A stretch of DNA of 52,741 nucleotides, from contig DWWD01000001.1 of the NCBI GenBank assembly GCA_019119895.1, positions 1 through 52,741 on the forward strand, written 5' to 3'. Origin of the DNA: Candidatus Anaerostipes avistercoris. Lineage in GTDB: Bacteria; Bacillota; Clostridia; Lachnospirales; Lachnospiraceae. Positions 29,359 through 38,608 of the stretch are shown here, in pieces. A model generated the notes under the pieces. It was not told the origin of the DNA and ran no database searches. It saw only the letters and a list, made by a program, of their open reading frames with translations. Made by a program: the position numbers and the translations under genes. Position 1 is the stretch's first letter. The number at the start of each line of letters is the position of its first letter.

Positions 29359-29709
29359 TTATTTGTCCAGGAGAATCAGTGCAATCAGAATCAGATCCTC
29401 ATCGCCGATGTTCTCAATTCCATGGCCGCATCCACTCATGGTATAAGTGGTATCGCCGGCGTGAACTTCATAAGTTTCCCCGTTGTCATTATAGAGTCCG
29501 GTTCCCTGGAGAATATGATACGCTTCTCCTTCGCCTTCATGTTCATGATACCCAAAAGAACATCCTGGCGGAATGATAATTTTCCCGAATAAACGGCTGC
29601 TGTTTTTCATTTCCGTTTCTGTCAGAAAACTGGTCTTATAAATCGTTCCTTTGCCGCCCCGGGCATTTTCCACTGCTTCCATTTTAATATCTTCATTTTT
29701 CAGATACAT
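29359..29709 (-). CDS. Cupin domain protein
   Basis: A 116-aa single-domain cupin. The first metal-binding motif is GYHEHEGEGEAYHILQG and the second is CGHGIENIG. Small cupins of this kind bind a divalent metal and may be isomerases, dioxygenases or sensors; nothing here decides which. A promoter lies at 29744-29772 and a terminator directly after the gene. It is divergent from the ABC transporter and separates it from its kinase. Confidence 0.85.
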   Translation of the reverse strand: MYLKNEDIKMEAVENARGGKGTIYKTSFLTETEMKNSSRLFGKIIIPPGCSFGYHEHEGEGEAYHILQGTGLYNDNGETYEVHAGDTTYTMSGCGHGIENIGDEDLILIALILLDK

Positions 29710-29743
29710 GACGCCACCTCCGTGTGATTATTCTTTTACATTA

Positions 29744-29772
29744 AGTATAATGGTTTTGAGAGGAAAAAACAA
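29744..29772 (-). promoter_or_regulatory. Cupin gene promoter
   Basis: On the minus strand TTGTTT (29767-29772), a 17-nt spacer, and TATACT (29744-29749). It lies back-to-back with the transporter promoter, 15 bp from the BceR-like box. Confidence 0.55.
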
Positions 29773-29786
29773 TGAAAGATGAAAAG

Positions 29787-29800
29787 TGACAGAAGTGTAA
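29787..29800. promoter_or_regulatory. BceR-type operator
   Basis: TGACA-GAAG-TGTAA matches the TNACA-N4-TGTAA motif known for BceR-like regulators. It lies about 45 bp upstream of a TATATT -10 (29845-29850) for the ABC transporter, and another half-site-like CGTAAG follows at 29807-29812. Confidence 0.7.
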
Positions 29801-29904
29801 GAAAACCGTAAGCTGCTTCGATGGAAGAAACCGGAATAGGATGATATATTAAACGTAAGCTGGGAGGCCGGAAAGCTGAAAATAAAAGAAAAGGAGTGAA
29901 GGAT

Positions 29905-30672
29905 ATGAAGCCGATACTTGAGGTGAAAAATATAGAGAAATATTATGGAAATAAAGGAAATGTCACAAAGGCGGTCAACCGGATCAGTTTTGATGTGGAG
30001 CCGGGAGAATATGTTGGAATCATGGGTGCGTCCGGAAGCGGTAAAACCACGCTGCTCAACTGCATTTCAACGATTGATAAGGTGACATCGGGGAGGATTC
30101 TTGTGGATGGCAGGGATATCACGAAATTAAAAGGAAAGCAGCTGTCCAGATTCCGGAGGGAGCAGCTGGGATTTATTTTTCAGGATTTTAATCTTCTGGA
30201 TACACTGACCATATATGAGAATATTGCTCTGGCATTGACGATCATGAAGACGCCGGCAAAAGAAATTGAGGACAGAGTCAGGTCCATTGCCGAACGTCTT
30301 ATGATCGGAGATATTCTGGAAAAATATCCATATCAGGTTTCCGGCGGACAGAAGCAGAGAACAGCCTGCGCAAGGGCGATTGTATCGAATCCGTCTCTGG
30401 TCCTGGCAGATGAGCCTACCGGCGCTCTTGACAGTAAGTCTGCGAGGATGCTGCTGGACAGTATTGAAACGCTGAATCTGGAGCTGAACGCTACCATTCT
30501 TATGGTAACCCATGATGCGTTTACTGCCAGCTACTGTAAAAGGATTCTTTTTATCAAGGATGGAAAAATATTTAATGAGCTGATCAAAGGAGGAGATTCC
30601 AGAAAACAATTCTTTGATAAGATTATCGAAGTCGTAACTTTGCTGGGAGGTGACAGTACGAATGTATTTTAA
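29905..30672 (+). CDS. ABC transporter ATP-binding protein, BceA-like
   Basis: A 255-aa MacB/LolD-type ATPase. Walker A is GASGSGKT at 41-48, followed by the Q-loop QDFNLL, the signature VSGGQKQR, Walker B LVLADEPTG and the His-loop VTHD. With the following permease it forms a BceAB/VraDE-type transporter that protects lipid II-cycle targets from peptide antibiotics and feeds signal to the kinase. The start is the ATG 8 nt after AAAAGGAG. It overlaps the permease gene by 11 nt. Confidence 0.9.
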   Translation: MKPILEVKNIEKYYGNKGNVTKAVNRISFDVEPGEYVGIMGASGSGKTTLLNCISTIDKVTSGRILVDGRDITKLKGKQLSRFRREQLGFIFQDFNLLDTLTIYENIALALTIMKTPAKEIEDRVRSIAERLMIGDILEKYPYQVSGGQKQRTACARAIVSNPSLVLADEPTGALDSKSARMLLDSIETLNLELNATILMVTHDAFTASYCKRILFIKDGKIFNELIKGGDSRKQFFDKIIEVVTLLGGDSTNVF

Positions 30673-32719
30673 AATCGCATTACATAATGTAAAAAAGAGT
30701 ATCAAAGATTATACTATTTATTTTCTGACATTGACGTTCGGAATCTGTCTGTTTTACCTGTTTAATTCCATTCACAGCCAGCAGGCGATACTGGAAATCA
30801 ATGAAAGTCAGAGATCTATGCTGGTGCTCATCCAGACAATGATCAGTGGAATTTCCATTTTCGTGGCAGTCATTCTTGGACTGCTGATCATCTATGCCAA
30901 TCAGTATCTGATGAAACGCCGGCATAAAGAAATGGGAATTTATCTGCTGCTTGGCATGGAAAAGGGGCAGGTATCAAGAATTTTGATTCTGGAGACGCTG
31001 TTTATCGGTATCTTTGCTTTGGCCGTGGGACTGGCAGCAGGCGTTTTTCTGTCACAGGGATTTTCTATCCTGACGGCAAGGATGTTTGCGGTGGAAATGA
31101 AAGAGTTTCAATTTGTGTTTTCCAGAGATGCCTTTTTGCAGACAATTCTGTACTTTGTTATTATTTTCCTGATTGTTATGCTGTTTAACGGAGTATCAAT
31201 TTCAAGATATAAGATTATCGACCTGCTCCATTCCGGAAAGAAAAATCAGAAAATGCGAATCAAAAATCTCTGGGTTTCTGTGATTCTTTTTATCGGATCC
31301 ATCGTATGTCTTGGTGTGGCGTACTACAATATCTGGGAAAACGGAATGATGCAGGTAGACGGGCAGTTTAAGCTCAGTATCGTGCTGGGAGTTGCGGGAA
31401 CCTTTTTGTTTTTCTTTTCCCTGTCTGGTTTCTTTCTGAATCTGGTGAAAGGCAGAAAAAATTTCTATTACCGAGGGCTGAACCTGTTTATTTTCCGGCA
31501 GCTGAATTCCAAGATAACAACTACTTTTATCTCCATGTCCATGCTGTGCCTGATGCTGTTTCTTGCCATCTGCGCATTTGCCACAGGAACCGGCATGGCA
31601 GATACGCTGAACAGCAATCTGGAGGCGGTGTCGCCATTTGATTATTCTCTGTATGTTAATTCAGATGAGAATGGAAATCTGAAGAGCAGGGATGAGGTGC
31701 TCAATAATCTTAAGAGGGATGGAATTGAAATTGAGAAATATGCGGAAACTGTAAATACCATAACATTGTATTACCAGGAGAAAGACGACAGAAATCTGAC
31801 CATGGAGCCTTTTTTTAAGGGCAGGGAGTCGCTGAGCAGCTATCCGAGGAAACAGGTGGAGGAAATGATGGATGGAAATGTTTCTCTGATCCGGCTGTCT
31901 GATTACAATGATTTTCTGAAAACTAAGGGAAAGGATCCCATCACTTTAAAAGAAGATCAGTACGCGGTCAGCTGTAACTTTGAAAATGTGAAAGATGTCT
32001 TTCAGGATGCGGTGGACGAAGGGCAGGAACTTACAATCAATGGACTGAAAATGAAACCGCTGGAAACGATGCTTACAGATGTTTATGTGAATACATCCAT
32101 TCAAATGGATGCGGGAACTCTGATTCTGCCAGATACTCTGATGGACAAAATGCAGATAAAACCGGTTTTACAGTATATCAATATCCTCTGGAAATCTTCC
32201 TATGCCGATCATTCTAAAGTCCTGACACGGGAAATCGAAGAAGTATATGGAGATGATTTTATCTCTCCGTCCGGAAACCAGAAGCCGTTTCAGACATCGT
32301 TTTCCAGGGAAGATGTCTATGAGCAGGGAGCGGGTCTTAGTACGATTATCATCTATGTTGCAATCTATATCGGAATTGTATTTCTGATTACCAGCGCAGC
32401 GGTGCTTGCTCTGCAGCAGCTCAGTGAGAATGCGGATAATCTTCCGAAATATCAGCTGCTGGAACGGCTTGGGACGGAAGACCGGATGATAAAAGGAGCC
32501 GTAAAAGCACAGATTGTCACGTATTTCCTGATTCCCATGAGTCTTGCACTGGTGCATTCTTATGTGGCGATCCGGGTTGCGTCAGTGATCATCTCACAAC
32601 TGGGACATATGGATGTGGCAGGAGCAGTGTTTAAATCTGCCGTGGCTATCTTATGTATATACGGAGGTTATATGGCGGCGACATACCTGGGCAGTAAAAA
32701 TATGCTAAGAGACCGATGA
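30662..32719 (+). CDS. ABC transporter permease, BceB-like
   Basis: A 685-aa permease with two FtsX-type regions: an N-terminal set of membrane segments, a large extracellular domain of about 200 residues between roughly residues 320 and 540, and C-terminal segments. About ten transmembrane helices in total, as in BceB. The big external domain is the substrate-recognition part in the family. The ATG chosen has GGAGG 11 nt upstream and lies inside the end of the ATPase gene. It is followed by the separately promoted fruR unit. Confidence 0.9.
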   Translation: MYFKIALHNVKKSIKDYTIYFLTLTFGICLFYLFNSIHSQQAILEINESQRSMLVLIQTMISGISIFVAVILGLLIIYANQYLMKRRHKEMGIYLLLGMEKGQVSRILILETLFIGIFALAVGLAAGVFLSQGFSILTARMFAVEMKEFQFVFSRDAFLQTILYFVIIFLIVMLFNGVSISRYKIIDLLHSGKKNQKMRIKNLWVSVILFIGSIVCLGVAYYNIWENGMMQVDGQFKLSIVLGVAGTFLFFFSLSGFFLNLVKGRKNFYYRGLNLFIFRQLNSKITTTFISMSMLCLMLFLAICAFATGTGMADTLNSNLEAVSPFDYSLYVNSDENGNLKSRDEVLNNLKRDGIEIEKYAETVNTITLYYQEKDDRNLTMEPFFKGRESLSSYPRKQVEEMMDGNVSLIRLSDYNDFLKTKGKDPITLKEDQYAVSCNFENVKDVFQDAVDEGQELTINGLKMKPLETMLTDVYVNTSIQMDAGTLILPDTLMDKMQIKPVLQYINILWKSSYADHSKVLTREIEEVYGDDFISPSGNQKPFQTSFSREDVYEQGAGLSTIIIYVAIYIGIVFLITSAAVLALQQLSENADNLPKYQLLERLGTEDRMIKGAVKAQIVTYFLIPMSLALVHSYVAIRVASVIISQLGHMDVAGAVFKSAVAILCIYGGYMAATYLGSKNMLRDR

Positions 32720-32737
32720 TGAAAACGGCAGGATTGA

Positions 32738-32776
32738 TTGACTGAATATGAAAGAAAATGATTGACTTTGACTGAA
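32738..32776 (+). promoter_or_regulatory. Direct repeats at the fruR promoter
   Basis: TTGACTGAA occurs at 32738-32746 and again at 32768-32776, 30 bp apart. The second copy lies in the spacer of the promoter. DeoR-family regulators often bind direct repeats, so these are candidate FruR operators. Confidence 0.45.
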
Positions 32777-32789
32777 AAGGTGGTATAAT
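32762..32789 (+). promoter_or_regulatory. fruR-fruK promoter
   Basis: TTGACT (32762-32767) and TATAAT (32784-32789) with a 16-nt spacer, 30 nt before fruR. Confidence 0.75.
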
Positions 32790-32818
32790 GAAAGCATAAA
32801 TGATACAGAGGTGATATG

Positions 32819-33565
32819 ATGCTGGCTCAGGAAAGATTTGAAAAAATATTGGAATTACTCCGGACAGAGCAGTCTGTGACGGTTGCGGAACTTACAAAGA
32901 AGCTGAATATCTCAGAATCGACGATTCGAAGAGATCTGACGGCTTTGAATGACCAGGGGCTTTTGATCAAAGTTCATGGCGGCGCCACTGCGGTAAAATC
33001 CGTGCTGTCCAGAGAGGAAGCGGTTGCTCAGAAATCAGGAAAGAAGCTGAAAGAAAAGAGGGCAATTGCCAGATACGCGGCAGGCTGTATCGGTCCTGAA
33101 GATTTTGTTTATATTGACGCAGGAACGACAACAGAGCTGATGGTAGATTTTCTGACGGAAAAAGAAGCGGTGTATATTACCAATGGAATCAGTCATGCCA
33201 GGAAGCTTATGAATGCGGGATATAAAGTGTTTCTGCTGGGCGGAGAGATGAAGGCTGTGACAGAAGCCATCATTGGGGAAGATGCTTTGGAACATCTGGA
33301 AAAATACAATTTTACGAAAGGCTTTTTCGGAACCAATGGAATCGACATGGAACGGGGATACACTACGCCGGATCCAAAAGAAGCAGCGGTGAAGAAAAAA
33401 GCGCTGCATCACTGCGGCAGGGCATTCATTCTGGCAGATAAAAGCAAATTCCATCAGATATCTTCTGTAAAATTTGCGGAAATCAACGAAGCAGAAATCA
33501 TCACAGAACAGCTGGATGACAAAAGATATCAGACACTGACAGTTATCAAGGAGGTATTTTCATGA
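32819..33565 (+). CDS. fruR: DeoR-family transcriptional regulator, FruR-like
   Basis: A 248-aa regulator. The N-terminal helix-turn-helix is VTVAELTKKLNISESTIRRDL, followed by the DeoR hinge LIKVHGGA and the sugar-phosphate sensor domain with DAGTTTELM and the NGI and LADKSKF motifs. It probably represses the fru genes until fructose-1-phosphate accumulates. The second of two adjacent ATGs is preferred for spacing from GAGGTGAT. It overlaps fruK by 4 nt. Confidence 0.85.
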   Translation: MLAQERFEKILELLRTEQSVTVAELTKKLNISESTIRRDLTALNDQGLLIKVHGGATAVKSVLSREEAVAQKSGKKLKEKRAIARYAAGCIGPEDFVYIDAGTTTELMVDFLTEKEAVYITNGISHARKLMNAGYKVFLLGGEMKAVTEAIIGEDALEHLEKYNFTKGFFGTNGIDMERGYTTPDPKEAAVKKKALHHCGRAFILADKSKFHQISSVKFAEINEAEIITEQLDDKRYQTLTVIKEVFS

Positions 33566-34467
33566 TTTACACAGTAACATTTAATCCTGCCATTGATTAT
33601 GTGATCAAAGTAGATCATCTGACACTGGGTTCCGTAAACCGTACAAAGAGGGAAGATGTATACTGCGGAGGCAAAGGAATCAATGTATCCACCGTATTGT
33701 CAAATCTGGGAATTGACAGTGTGGGACTTGGATTTATCGCAGGATTTACAGGTGATGCCATTGAGGCAGGAGCGAAAAAACTGGGATTTCAGCCGGATTT
33801 CATCCGTCTCAGAGAAGGTATGACCAGGATCAATGTAAAGATCAAGTCAGATGAAGAAAGTGAGATCAACGGACAGGGTCCGGTCATTCATGAAGATGAG
33901 CTGAAGCAGATGTTCCAGAAAATCGATCAGCTTCAGGATGGCGACATACTGGTGCTGGCGGGAAGTATCCCGGCAAGCCTTCCGGAAGATATTTACGAAA
34001 AAATCATGGAACGTCTTCAGGAAAAAGAAATTCAGATTGTTGTGGACGCTACCAAAGATCTGCTGCTCAACGTACTGAAATATCATCCGTTCCTGATCAA
34101 ACCGAATAATCATGAGCTGGGTGAAATGTTCGGCGTGGTATTAAAAAATAATGATGAGATCATCGAGTATGCAAAGAAACTGCAGGAAAGGGGCGCAAGA
34201 AATGTTCTGGTTTCCATGGCGGGAGACGGAGCGATTCTTATCACAGAGAAAGGTGATATCCACATTATGCCTTGCCCAAAGGGAGAAGTTAAGAATTCGG
34301 TCGGTTCCGGAGATTCTATGGTAGCCGGTTTTATCACAGGTTATCTGAAGAGTCATGGAGATTACGAGGAAGCTCTTAAGATGGGAACAGCAGCAGGAAG
34401 CGCAAGCGCATTTTCTGAGGATCTGGCAGCGGGCGAAAAAATCATGGATCTGTACAAACAATTATAA
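33562..34467 (+). CDS. fruK: 1-phosphofructokinase
   Basis: A 301-aa PfkB/ribokinase-family sugar kinase. The N-terminus MIYTVTFNPAIDYVIKVD, GGKGINVS and the C-terminal catalytic GSGDSMVAG fit 1-phosphofructokinase, which makes fructose-1,6-bisphosphate from fructose-1-phosphate. Tagatose-6-phosphate kinase is the main alternative; the FruR-like neighbour favours fruK. The usual third gene, the fructose PTS transporter fruA, is absent. A terminator follows at 34493. Confidence 0.9.
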   Translation: MIYTVTFNPAIDYVIKVDHLTLGSVNRTKREDVYCGGKGINVSTVLSNLGIDSVGLGFIAGFTGDAIEAGAKKLGFQPDFIRLREGMTRINVKIKSDEESEINGQGPVIHEDELKQMFQKIDQLQDGDILVLAGSIPASLPEDIYEKIMERLQEKEIQIVVDATKDLLLNVLKYHPFLIKPNNHELGEMFGVVLKNNDEIIEYAKKLQERGARNVLVSMAGDGAILITEKGDIHIMPCPKGEVKNSVGSGDSMVAGFITGYLKSHGDYEEALKMGTAAGSASAFSEDLAAGEKIMDLYKQL

Positions 34468-34492
34468 AAAATCATCAAGATGTGTTAAAATG

Positions 34493-34533
34493 AGTCTGAA
34501 CGTATTGAAACAGGGTTCAGGCTTATTTTATTA
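34493..34533 (+). terminator. Terminator after fruK
   Basis: AGTCTGAAC (34493-34501) pairs with GTTCAGGCT (34515-34523, one G-T pair), followed by TATTTTATT. Confidence 0.7.
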
Positions 34534-34578
34534 TATAAGAAATTCTGTTAAGAATTCTTTTTTGGGAGAATAAGGAAA

Positions 34579-35124
34579 ATGACAAAACAGGAGGCAAGGC
34601 GTCTGATCCGGTCGTGGAAGATGAAATTATCCACGGAATACAGGGAAAGAGCGAATCAGATCATATTTAAGAAAATACTGCATATGGAAGAATTCCGCAG
34701 GGCAGAGGTAATTTTTTGTTATGTCAGCATGGAAGACGAGGTAAATACATGGCCGGTGATCGCCCATGCACTGAAAGAGGGAAAACGGGTCGGCGTTCCG
34801 CTCTGTACAGGAGACGGCATCATGGAAGTCAGGGAGATTACATCACTGAATCAGCTGGTGAAAGGTGCTTATGGAATTATGGAACCGGATTCTTCCTGCA
34901 GAGAAATTCAGAAGGAGGAGATCCAGCTGGGTTTGATTCCATGTGTATCTGCCGACCGGGAAGGACGTAGACTGGGACATGGAGCAGGATATTATGACCG
35001 ATATCTGCAGGATGCGGAGTTTAAAAAGGCCGCTCTGTGCTGGGAAAAATTAATGCTTGATCAGATTCCTGCCGATGGTTATGATATCTGCATGGATTGG
35101 ATTATTTCAGACGGAAAGAGGTGA
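34579..35124 (+). CDS. 5-formyltetrahydrofolate cyclo-ligase
   Basis: A 181-aa cytoplasmic enzyme that converts 5-formyl-THF to 5,10-methenyl-THF with ATP. Family motifs are the N-terminal basic KQEARRLIRSWKMKL, the VSMEDEVNTWPVI segment and the signature LGHGAGYYDRYL near residue 131. The length is normal. It is 6 nt upstream of the GGDEF gene and probably co-transcribed, though no functional link is obvious. Confidence 0.92.
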   Translation: MTKQEARRLIRSWKMKLSTEYRERANQIIFKKILHMEEFRRAEVIFCYVSMEDEVNTWPVIAHALKEGKRVGVPLCTGDGIMEVREITSLNQLVKGAYGIMEPDSSCREIQKEEIQLGLIPCVSADREGRRLGHGAGYYDRYLQDAEFKKAALCWEKLMLDQIPADGYDICMDWIISDGKR

Positions 35125-35130
35125 GGAAGA

Positions 35131-36486
35131 ATGCCGCAGAAAGAAGAAACCGGATGGAAGCAATCTGCAGAATACTGGAAAGTTCCGGAGGAGATTCAGC
35201 TGGGGATGTGGGAGATGGAAATTGATCAGAGTACAGGGAGACATCTGCTTTCTGTTCAGGAAGGGAGTGGTCTTCCCCTTGAAATTCCGCAGAGTCTGGA
35301 TGGGGAAGCAAGTTATTGCTGGTGGCATGAACGAATTCTACGGAGAGACAGAGACAATGTCAATGAGACGATTCAGGTAATGATTGCATCCGGGAGACTT
35401 ACAGAGATGGAGTTTGTCTGGAACCATCCTCAGCGGGGACAAGTCAGCATGTGCTGGACTGGCATCTGCAGCAAATCAGAACATAATGTGGCGGAGTTAA
35501 AAGGATATTATCGGATTATGGATGATATCATACGGCTGCCTTCGAAGGCTGACAGTCAGAATATCGTAGTGGAAAAGAAATATCTGATAAAAAGTGATTT
35601 TTATCAGACGATGCTGTCAGAAACGACCGGTTATATGGAAGTGGAGCTGGATTCCGGAATTATCCACAGCAGCGGCGGGATCTGGGAGAAATATGCACAG
35701 ATGAGTCAGGAAAGACACCTGAATTTTCAGGCCATAGGGAAAAAATATATTAAAGAAGTGGTCATAAAACAGGATTATGATTTATACAGGGATAGTATGG
35801 ATCTGGAGAAAATAAGAAAAATGTATCGGGAAGGAACAGAAACTATGACCTGTCAGTTCCGCAGGCTGGTAGAAGACGCGGTGTATCACTGGATGGAGCT
35901 GGTGATTCATGTATTTGAGGAAAAAGAGTCAGGGAAAACATATGGACTGTTTTATATCAAAGACATTGATGAAACGAAGAAAAAACATTTGAAACAGGAA
36001 AGGGCGGCAGCCATGGATCCTCTGACCAAAGTAATGAACCGGAGAAATTTTGAAATGTCAGTCCGGGAGGTTATACGGCAGCAGAAAAGAACCAGAGGAT
36101 GCGCACTGCTGATCTTTGATATTGATAATTTCAAGAAAATCAATGATGGCAGAGGACATCAGGCCGGTGATGATGTTTTAAAAGAATTTGCGGTTGTTCT
36201 GACAGAAGCGTTTCGAAAAAGTGATGATATCGGAAGGTTTGGCGGAGATGAATTTATGGTTTTTGTTCAGAATATGCCAAGACATACGATTGATCAGAGA
36301 CTCCGGTCGATTCAGAAAAGATTAAAAAACAGCAAAACTGTGCTGGTTACATGCAGTATCGGAATTTACATTCTGACAGACGAGGCGCTTTCCTATAAGC
36401 AGTGTATGGAACGGGCAGATCAGGCAATGTATATGAGTAAGAAAAGAGGAAAAGATACCTTCTGTTACTGGGATGAGATATCATAA
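35131..36486 (+). CDS. Diguanylate cyclase with N-terminal sensor region
   Basis: A 451-aa protein. The C-terminal GGDEF domain (about 295-445) has the intact active-site motif GGDEF at 371-375 and the product-inhibition I-site RKSD at 362-365, five residues upstream, so it should make c-di-GMP with feedback control. The first 290 residues are soluble and probably contain one or two PAS-like sensor modules (about 20-140 and 150-280). No transmembrane segment is seen. GAGGTGAGGAAGA precedes the start. No EAL domain is present. Confidence 0.88.
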   Translation: MPQKEETGWKQSAEYWKVPEEIQLGMWEMEIDQSTGRHLLSVQEGSGLPLEIPQSLDGEASYCWWHERILRRDRDNVNETIQVMIASGRLTEMEFVWNHPQRGQVSMCWTGICSKSEHNVAELKGYYRIMDDIIRLPSKADSQNIVVEKKYLIKSDFYQTMLSETTGYMEVELDSGIIHSSGGIWEKYAQMSQERHLNFQAIGKKYIKEVVIKQDYDLYRDSMDLEKIRKMYREGTETMTCQFRRLVEDAVYHWMELVIHVFEEKESGKTYGLFYIKDIDETKKKHLKQERAAAMDPLTKVMNRRNFEMSVREVIRQQKRTRGCALLIFDIDNFKKINDGRGHQAGDDVLKEFAVVLTEAFRKSDDIGRFGGDEFMVFVQNMPRHTIDQRLRSIQKRLKNSKTVLVTCSIGIYILTDEALSYKQCMERADQAMYMSKKRGKDTFCYWDEIS

Positions 36487-36556
36487 AAAATCCAGCAGTC
36501 TCCACGGATGCGCCCTGCCAGAGGGCAGCATATCGGAGTGAGACTGCTGGATTTTG
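36485..36556. terminator. Bidirectional terminator between the GGDEF gene and murG
   Basis: AAAATCCAGCAGTCT pairs with AGACTGCTGGATTTT (36541-36555), with an inner hairpin GCCCTGCC-GAGGGC. T-rich flanks on both strands suit two convergent genes. Confidence 0.85.
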
Positions 36557-36568
36557 CTATATGCTATT

Positions 36569-37642
36569 TTATCTGCCGGAAGCAGAAAGTTCGTTGGCGA
36601 GATTCACGATCGTGTCGATCGGATTTGCCTGCTGACTCTGATTCATGGCATCAATGTAAGTCTGTCGATTCTTGTATACTGTGTTTACAGCGTTTAACAG
36701 AGTGTCGGTTGTGACATCTTCTTCCTGAAGAACATAGCTGTATCCCTGTTTTTCAAAAGATTTTGCGTTAAGGATTTGATCGCCGCGGCTGGCATTTAAT
36801 CCCAGCGGAATCAGAATATTTGGTTTGCGGAGAGCAAGAAGCTCGCAGATTGCATTAGCTCCCGCACGGGATACAATAATATCCGCACAGGCAAAATAAT
36901 GTTTCAGATCGTCTTTTACATATTCGAACTGACGGTAGCCTTTTCTTCCCTCCAGAGACTGATCCAGATTACCTTTTCCGCATAAGTGGATCAGCTGATA
37001 GGTTTTTAAAAGTTCATCCAGGTTGCTGCGGATGGCATTGTTGATCGCCACAGAACCGAGACTTCCGCCAATGATCAGAAGAACCGGTTTATCCGGCTGA
37101 AATCCACACAGTTTAAGCCCCTGATCTCTTCTGCCCTGGAACAGCTCCTGGCGGATCGGAGATCCGGTCAGTACAGCTTTTCCTTTCGGAAGATGTTCAA
37201 TGGTTTCAGGGAAATTGCAGCAGACTCTGCTTGCGCTGGGGATGCTCAGCTTGTTGGCAAGTCCCGGAGTGATATCAGATTCATGGATGATAACCGGAAT
37301 GTGAAGTCTTCTGGCTGCGATCACCACGGGAACCGTAACGAAGCCGCCTTTGGAAAACACAACATTCGGACGAAGTTTCTTTAATATTTTCTTTGCCTCA
37401 AAGTATCCCTTCAGAACACGAAAAGGATCCGTAAAGTTTTTTGGGTCAAAATACCGGCGCAGTTTTCCAGAGGAAATTCCATAATAAGGAAGATCGATAT
37501 CTTCGATCAGTTTGCGTTCCATTCCATCATAAGAACCGATATAGGCAATGTCATAGCCCTCTTCCGTCAATTTTGGAACAAGCGCCATATTTGGCGTTAC
37601 ATGACCGGCTGTGCCGCCGCCGGTTAACACAATGCGTTTCAT
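36569..37642 (-). CDS. murG: UDP-GlcNAc transferase MurG
   Basis: A 357-aa GT28 glycosyltransferase that converts lipid I to lipid II on the inner face of the membrane. [13 protein letters not shown] at the N-terminus, [12 protein letters not shown], and the C-terminal donor-binding [21 protein letters not shown] are diagnostic. The gene is isolated from other murein or division genes and read against the fork. Gap to the upstream TSCPD gene: 18 nt. Confidence 0.95.
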   Translation of the reverse strand: MKRIVLTGGGTAGHVTPNMALVPKLTEEGYDIAYIGSYDGMERKLIEDIDLPYYGISSGKLRRYFDPKNFTDPFRVLKGYFEAKKILKKLRPNVVFSKGGFVTVPVVIAARRLHIPVIIHESDITPGLANKLSIPSASRVCCNFPETIEHLPKGKAVLTGSPIRQELFQGRRDQGLKLCGFQPDKPVLLIIGGSLGSVAINNAIRSNLDELLKTYQLIHLCGKGNLDQSLEGRKGYRQFEYVKDDLKHYFACADIIVSRAGANAICELLALRKPNILIPLGLNASRGDQILNAKSFEKQGYSYVLQEEDVTTDTLLNAVNTVYKNRQTYIDAMNQSQQANPIDTIVNLANELSASGR

Positions 37643-37660
37643 TTTATATATCCTCCCCGA

Positions 37661-37906
37661 TTAATGTGTTTCTTCATACTGTTTCAAAGCCCTGGATAAC
37701 TGATCCGGACATGAAGTTCCACGGAATCCGCACTGAATGCCGGAAAGCTTATCGATGACTTCCTGAACCGGCAGTCCTTTGGCAAGTGCGGCCACTCCTG
37801 TCGTGTTGCCCTGGCAGCCTCCGATAAATTTAATATCTGTAAGGATTCCGTCTTCTATTTCAAATTCAATGGCACTGGAACAGGTGCCTTTTGTTTTGTA
37901 TACCAT
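37661..37906 (-). CDS. TSCPD-domain protein (TIGR03905 type)
   Basis: An 81-aa single TSCPD domain, named for its TSCPD motif (here GTSCPDQL near residue 64). Conserved cysteines are in GTCSS, GGCQGN and GIQC. The domain also occurs at the C-terminus of some ribonucleotide reductases. Stand-alone forms are common in Clostridia and of unknown role. AGGAGGAGAAAT precedes the start. It is probably co-transcribed with murG. Confidence 0.88.
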   Translation of the reverse strand: MVYKTKGTCSSAIEFEIEDGILTDIKFIGGCQGNTTGVAALAKGLPVQEVIDKLSGIQCGFRGTSCPDQLSRALKQYEETH

Positions 37907-38104
37907 ATTTCTCCTCCTAGTGTAATCTATGAATTATTTTTTTATTTTACAATTATTTTATTATAGCACAAAGATACAGGTTGTATAAAGAAAGAATTGT
38001 CAGGAGGAAATTTGTCAAATGTAACATTGGTTTTTGTAGTGTGATATATAACCTCATGATAAAATGAAAGAAATAGAAGGAAATTCAGAAATGAGGTATT
38101 GCTT

Positions 38105-38536
38105 ATGAGAAAAGTGTTTGATGAAGACAGTATATTATTGAAAGAAACTTTTGAAGATAAGACTGCGGCAATCCGAAAAGCAGGGAAGATGCTGTATGAC
38201 AGAGGATGCGTCGATCCGGAATATATTGACGCAATGCTGGAAAGAGATGAAAAAGTATCTGTATATATTGGAAATGGAGTTGCGATTCCTCACGGAGTGG
38301 CAGGATCTGAAAAATATATCAAAGCTTCCGGCGTATCTTTTATCCAGGTTCCCGAGGGAGTCTCATTCGGTGAAAATAAAACAGCGTATATTGTCATAGG
38401 GATCGCCGGAGTCAATGATGAACATCTGGATATTCTTGCGAAACTGGCGATTACATGTTCCGACATAGAGAATGTGGAAAAGCTGCGCACAGCTCAGGAT
38501 AAACAAACGGTTATGAAAATATTGTCTGATGTTTAA
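38105..38536 (+). CDS. PTS EIIA component, fructose/mannitol type
   Basis: A 143-aa PTS_EIIA_2 domain. The phosphorylated histidine is His63 in VAIPHGV. It resembles MtlF-type EIIA proteins. No EIIB, EIIC or dehydrogenase gene is adjacent, so it is an orphan. It may serve a distant transporter, complement the missing fru PTS, or act as a regulator. The start is the ATG after GAGGTATTGCTT; a TTG two codons earlier is unlikely. Confidence 0.87.
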   Translation: MRKVFDEDSILLKETFEDKTAAIRKAGKMLYDRGCVDPEYIDAMLERDEKVSVYIGNGVAIPHGVAGSEKYIKASGVSFIQVPEGVSFGENKTAYIVIGIAGVNDEHLDILAKLAITCSDIENVEKLRTAQDKQTVMKILSDV

Positions 38537-38543
38537 AAGAATG

Positions 38544-38588
38544 AAAAATACCGCTCCGTTTTTTACATTTTGCGGAGCGGTATTTTTT
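38544..38588. terminator. Bidirectional terminator
   Basis: AAAAATACCGCTCCG (38544-38558) pairs with CGGAGCGGTATTTTT (38573-38587) between the convergent EIIA and surface-protein genes. Confidence 0.88.
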
Positions 38589-38608
38589 ATTAGGAAAACC
38601 TGATGATA

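Noticed and set aside
29896-29904. GTG at 29896 as the start of the ABC ATPase
   Set aside because: It overlaps the end of the ribosome site; the ATG at 29905 has proper spacing.
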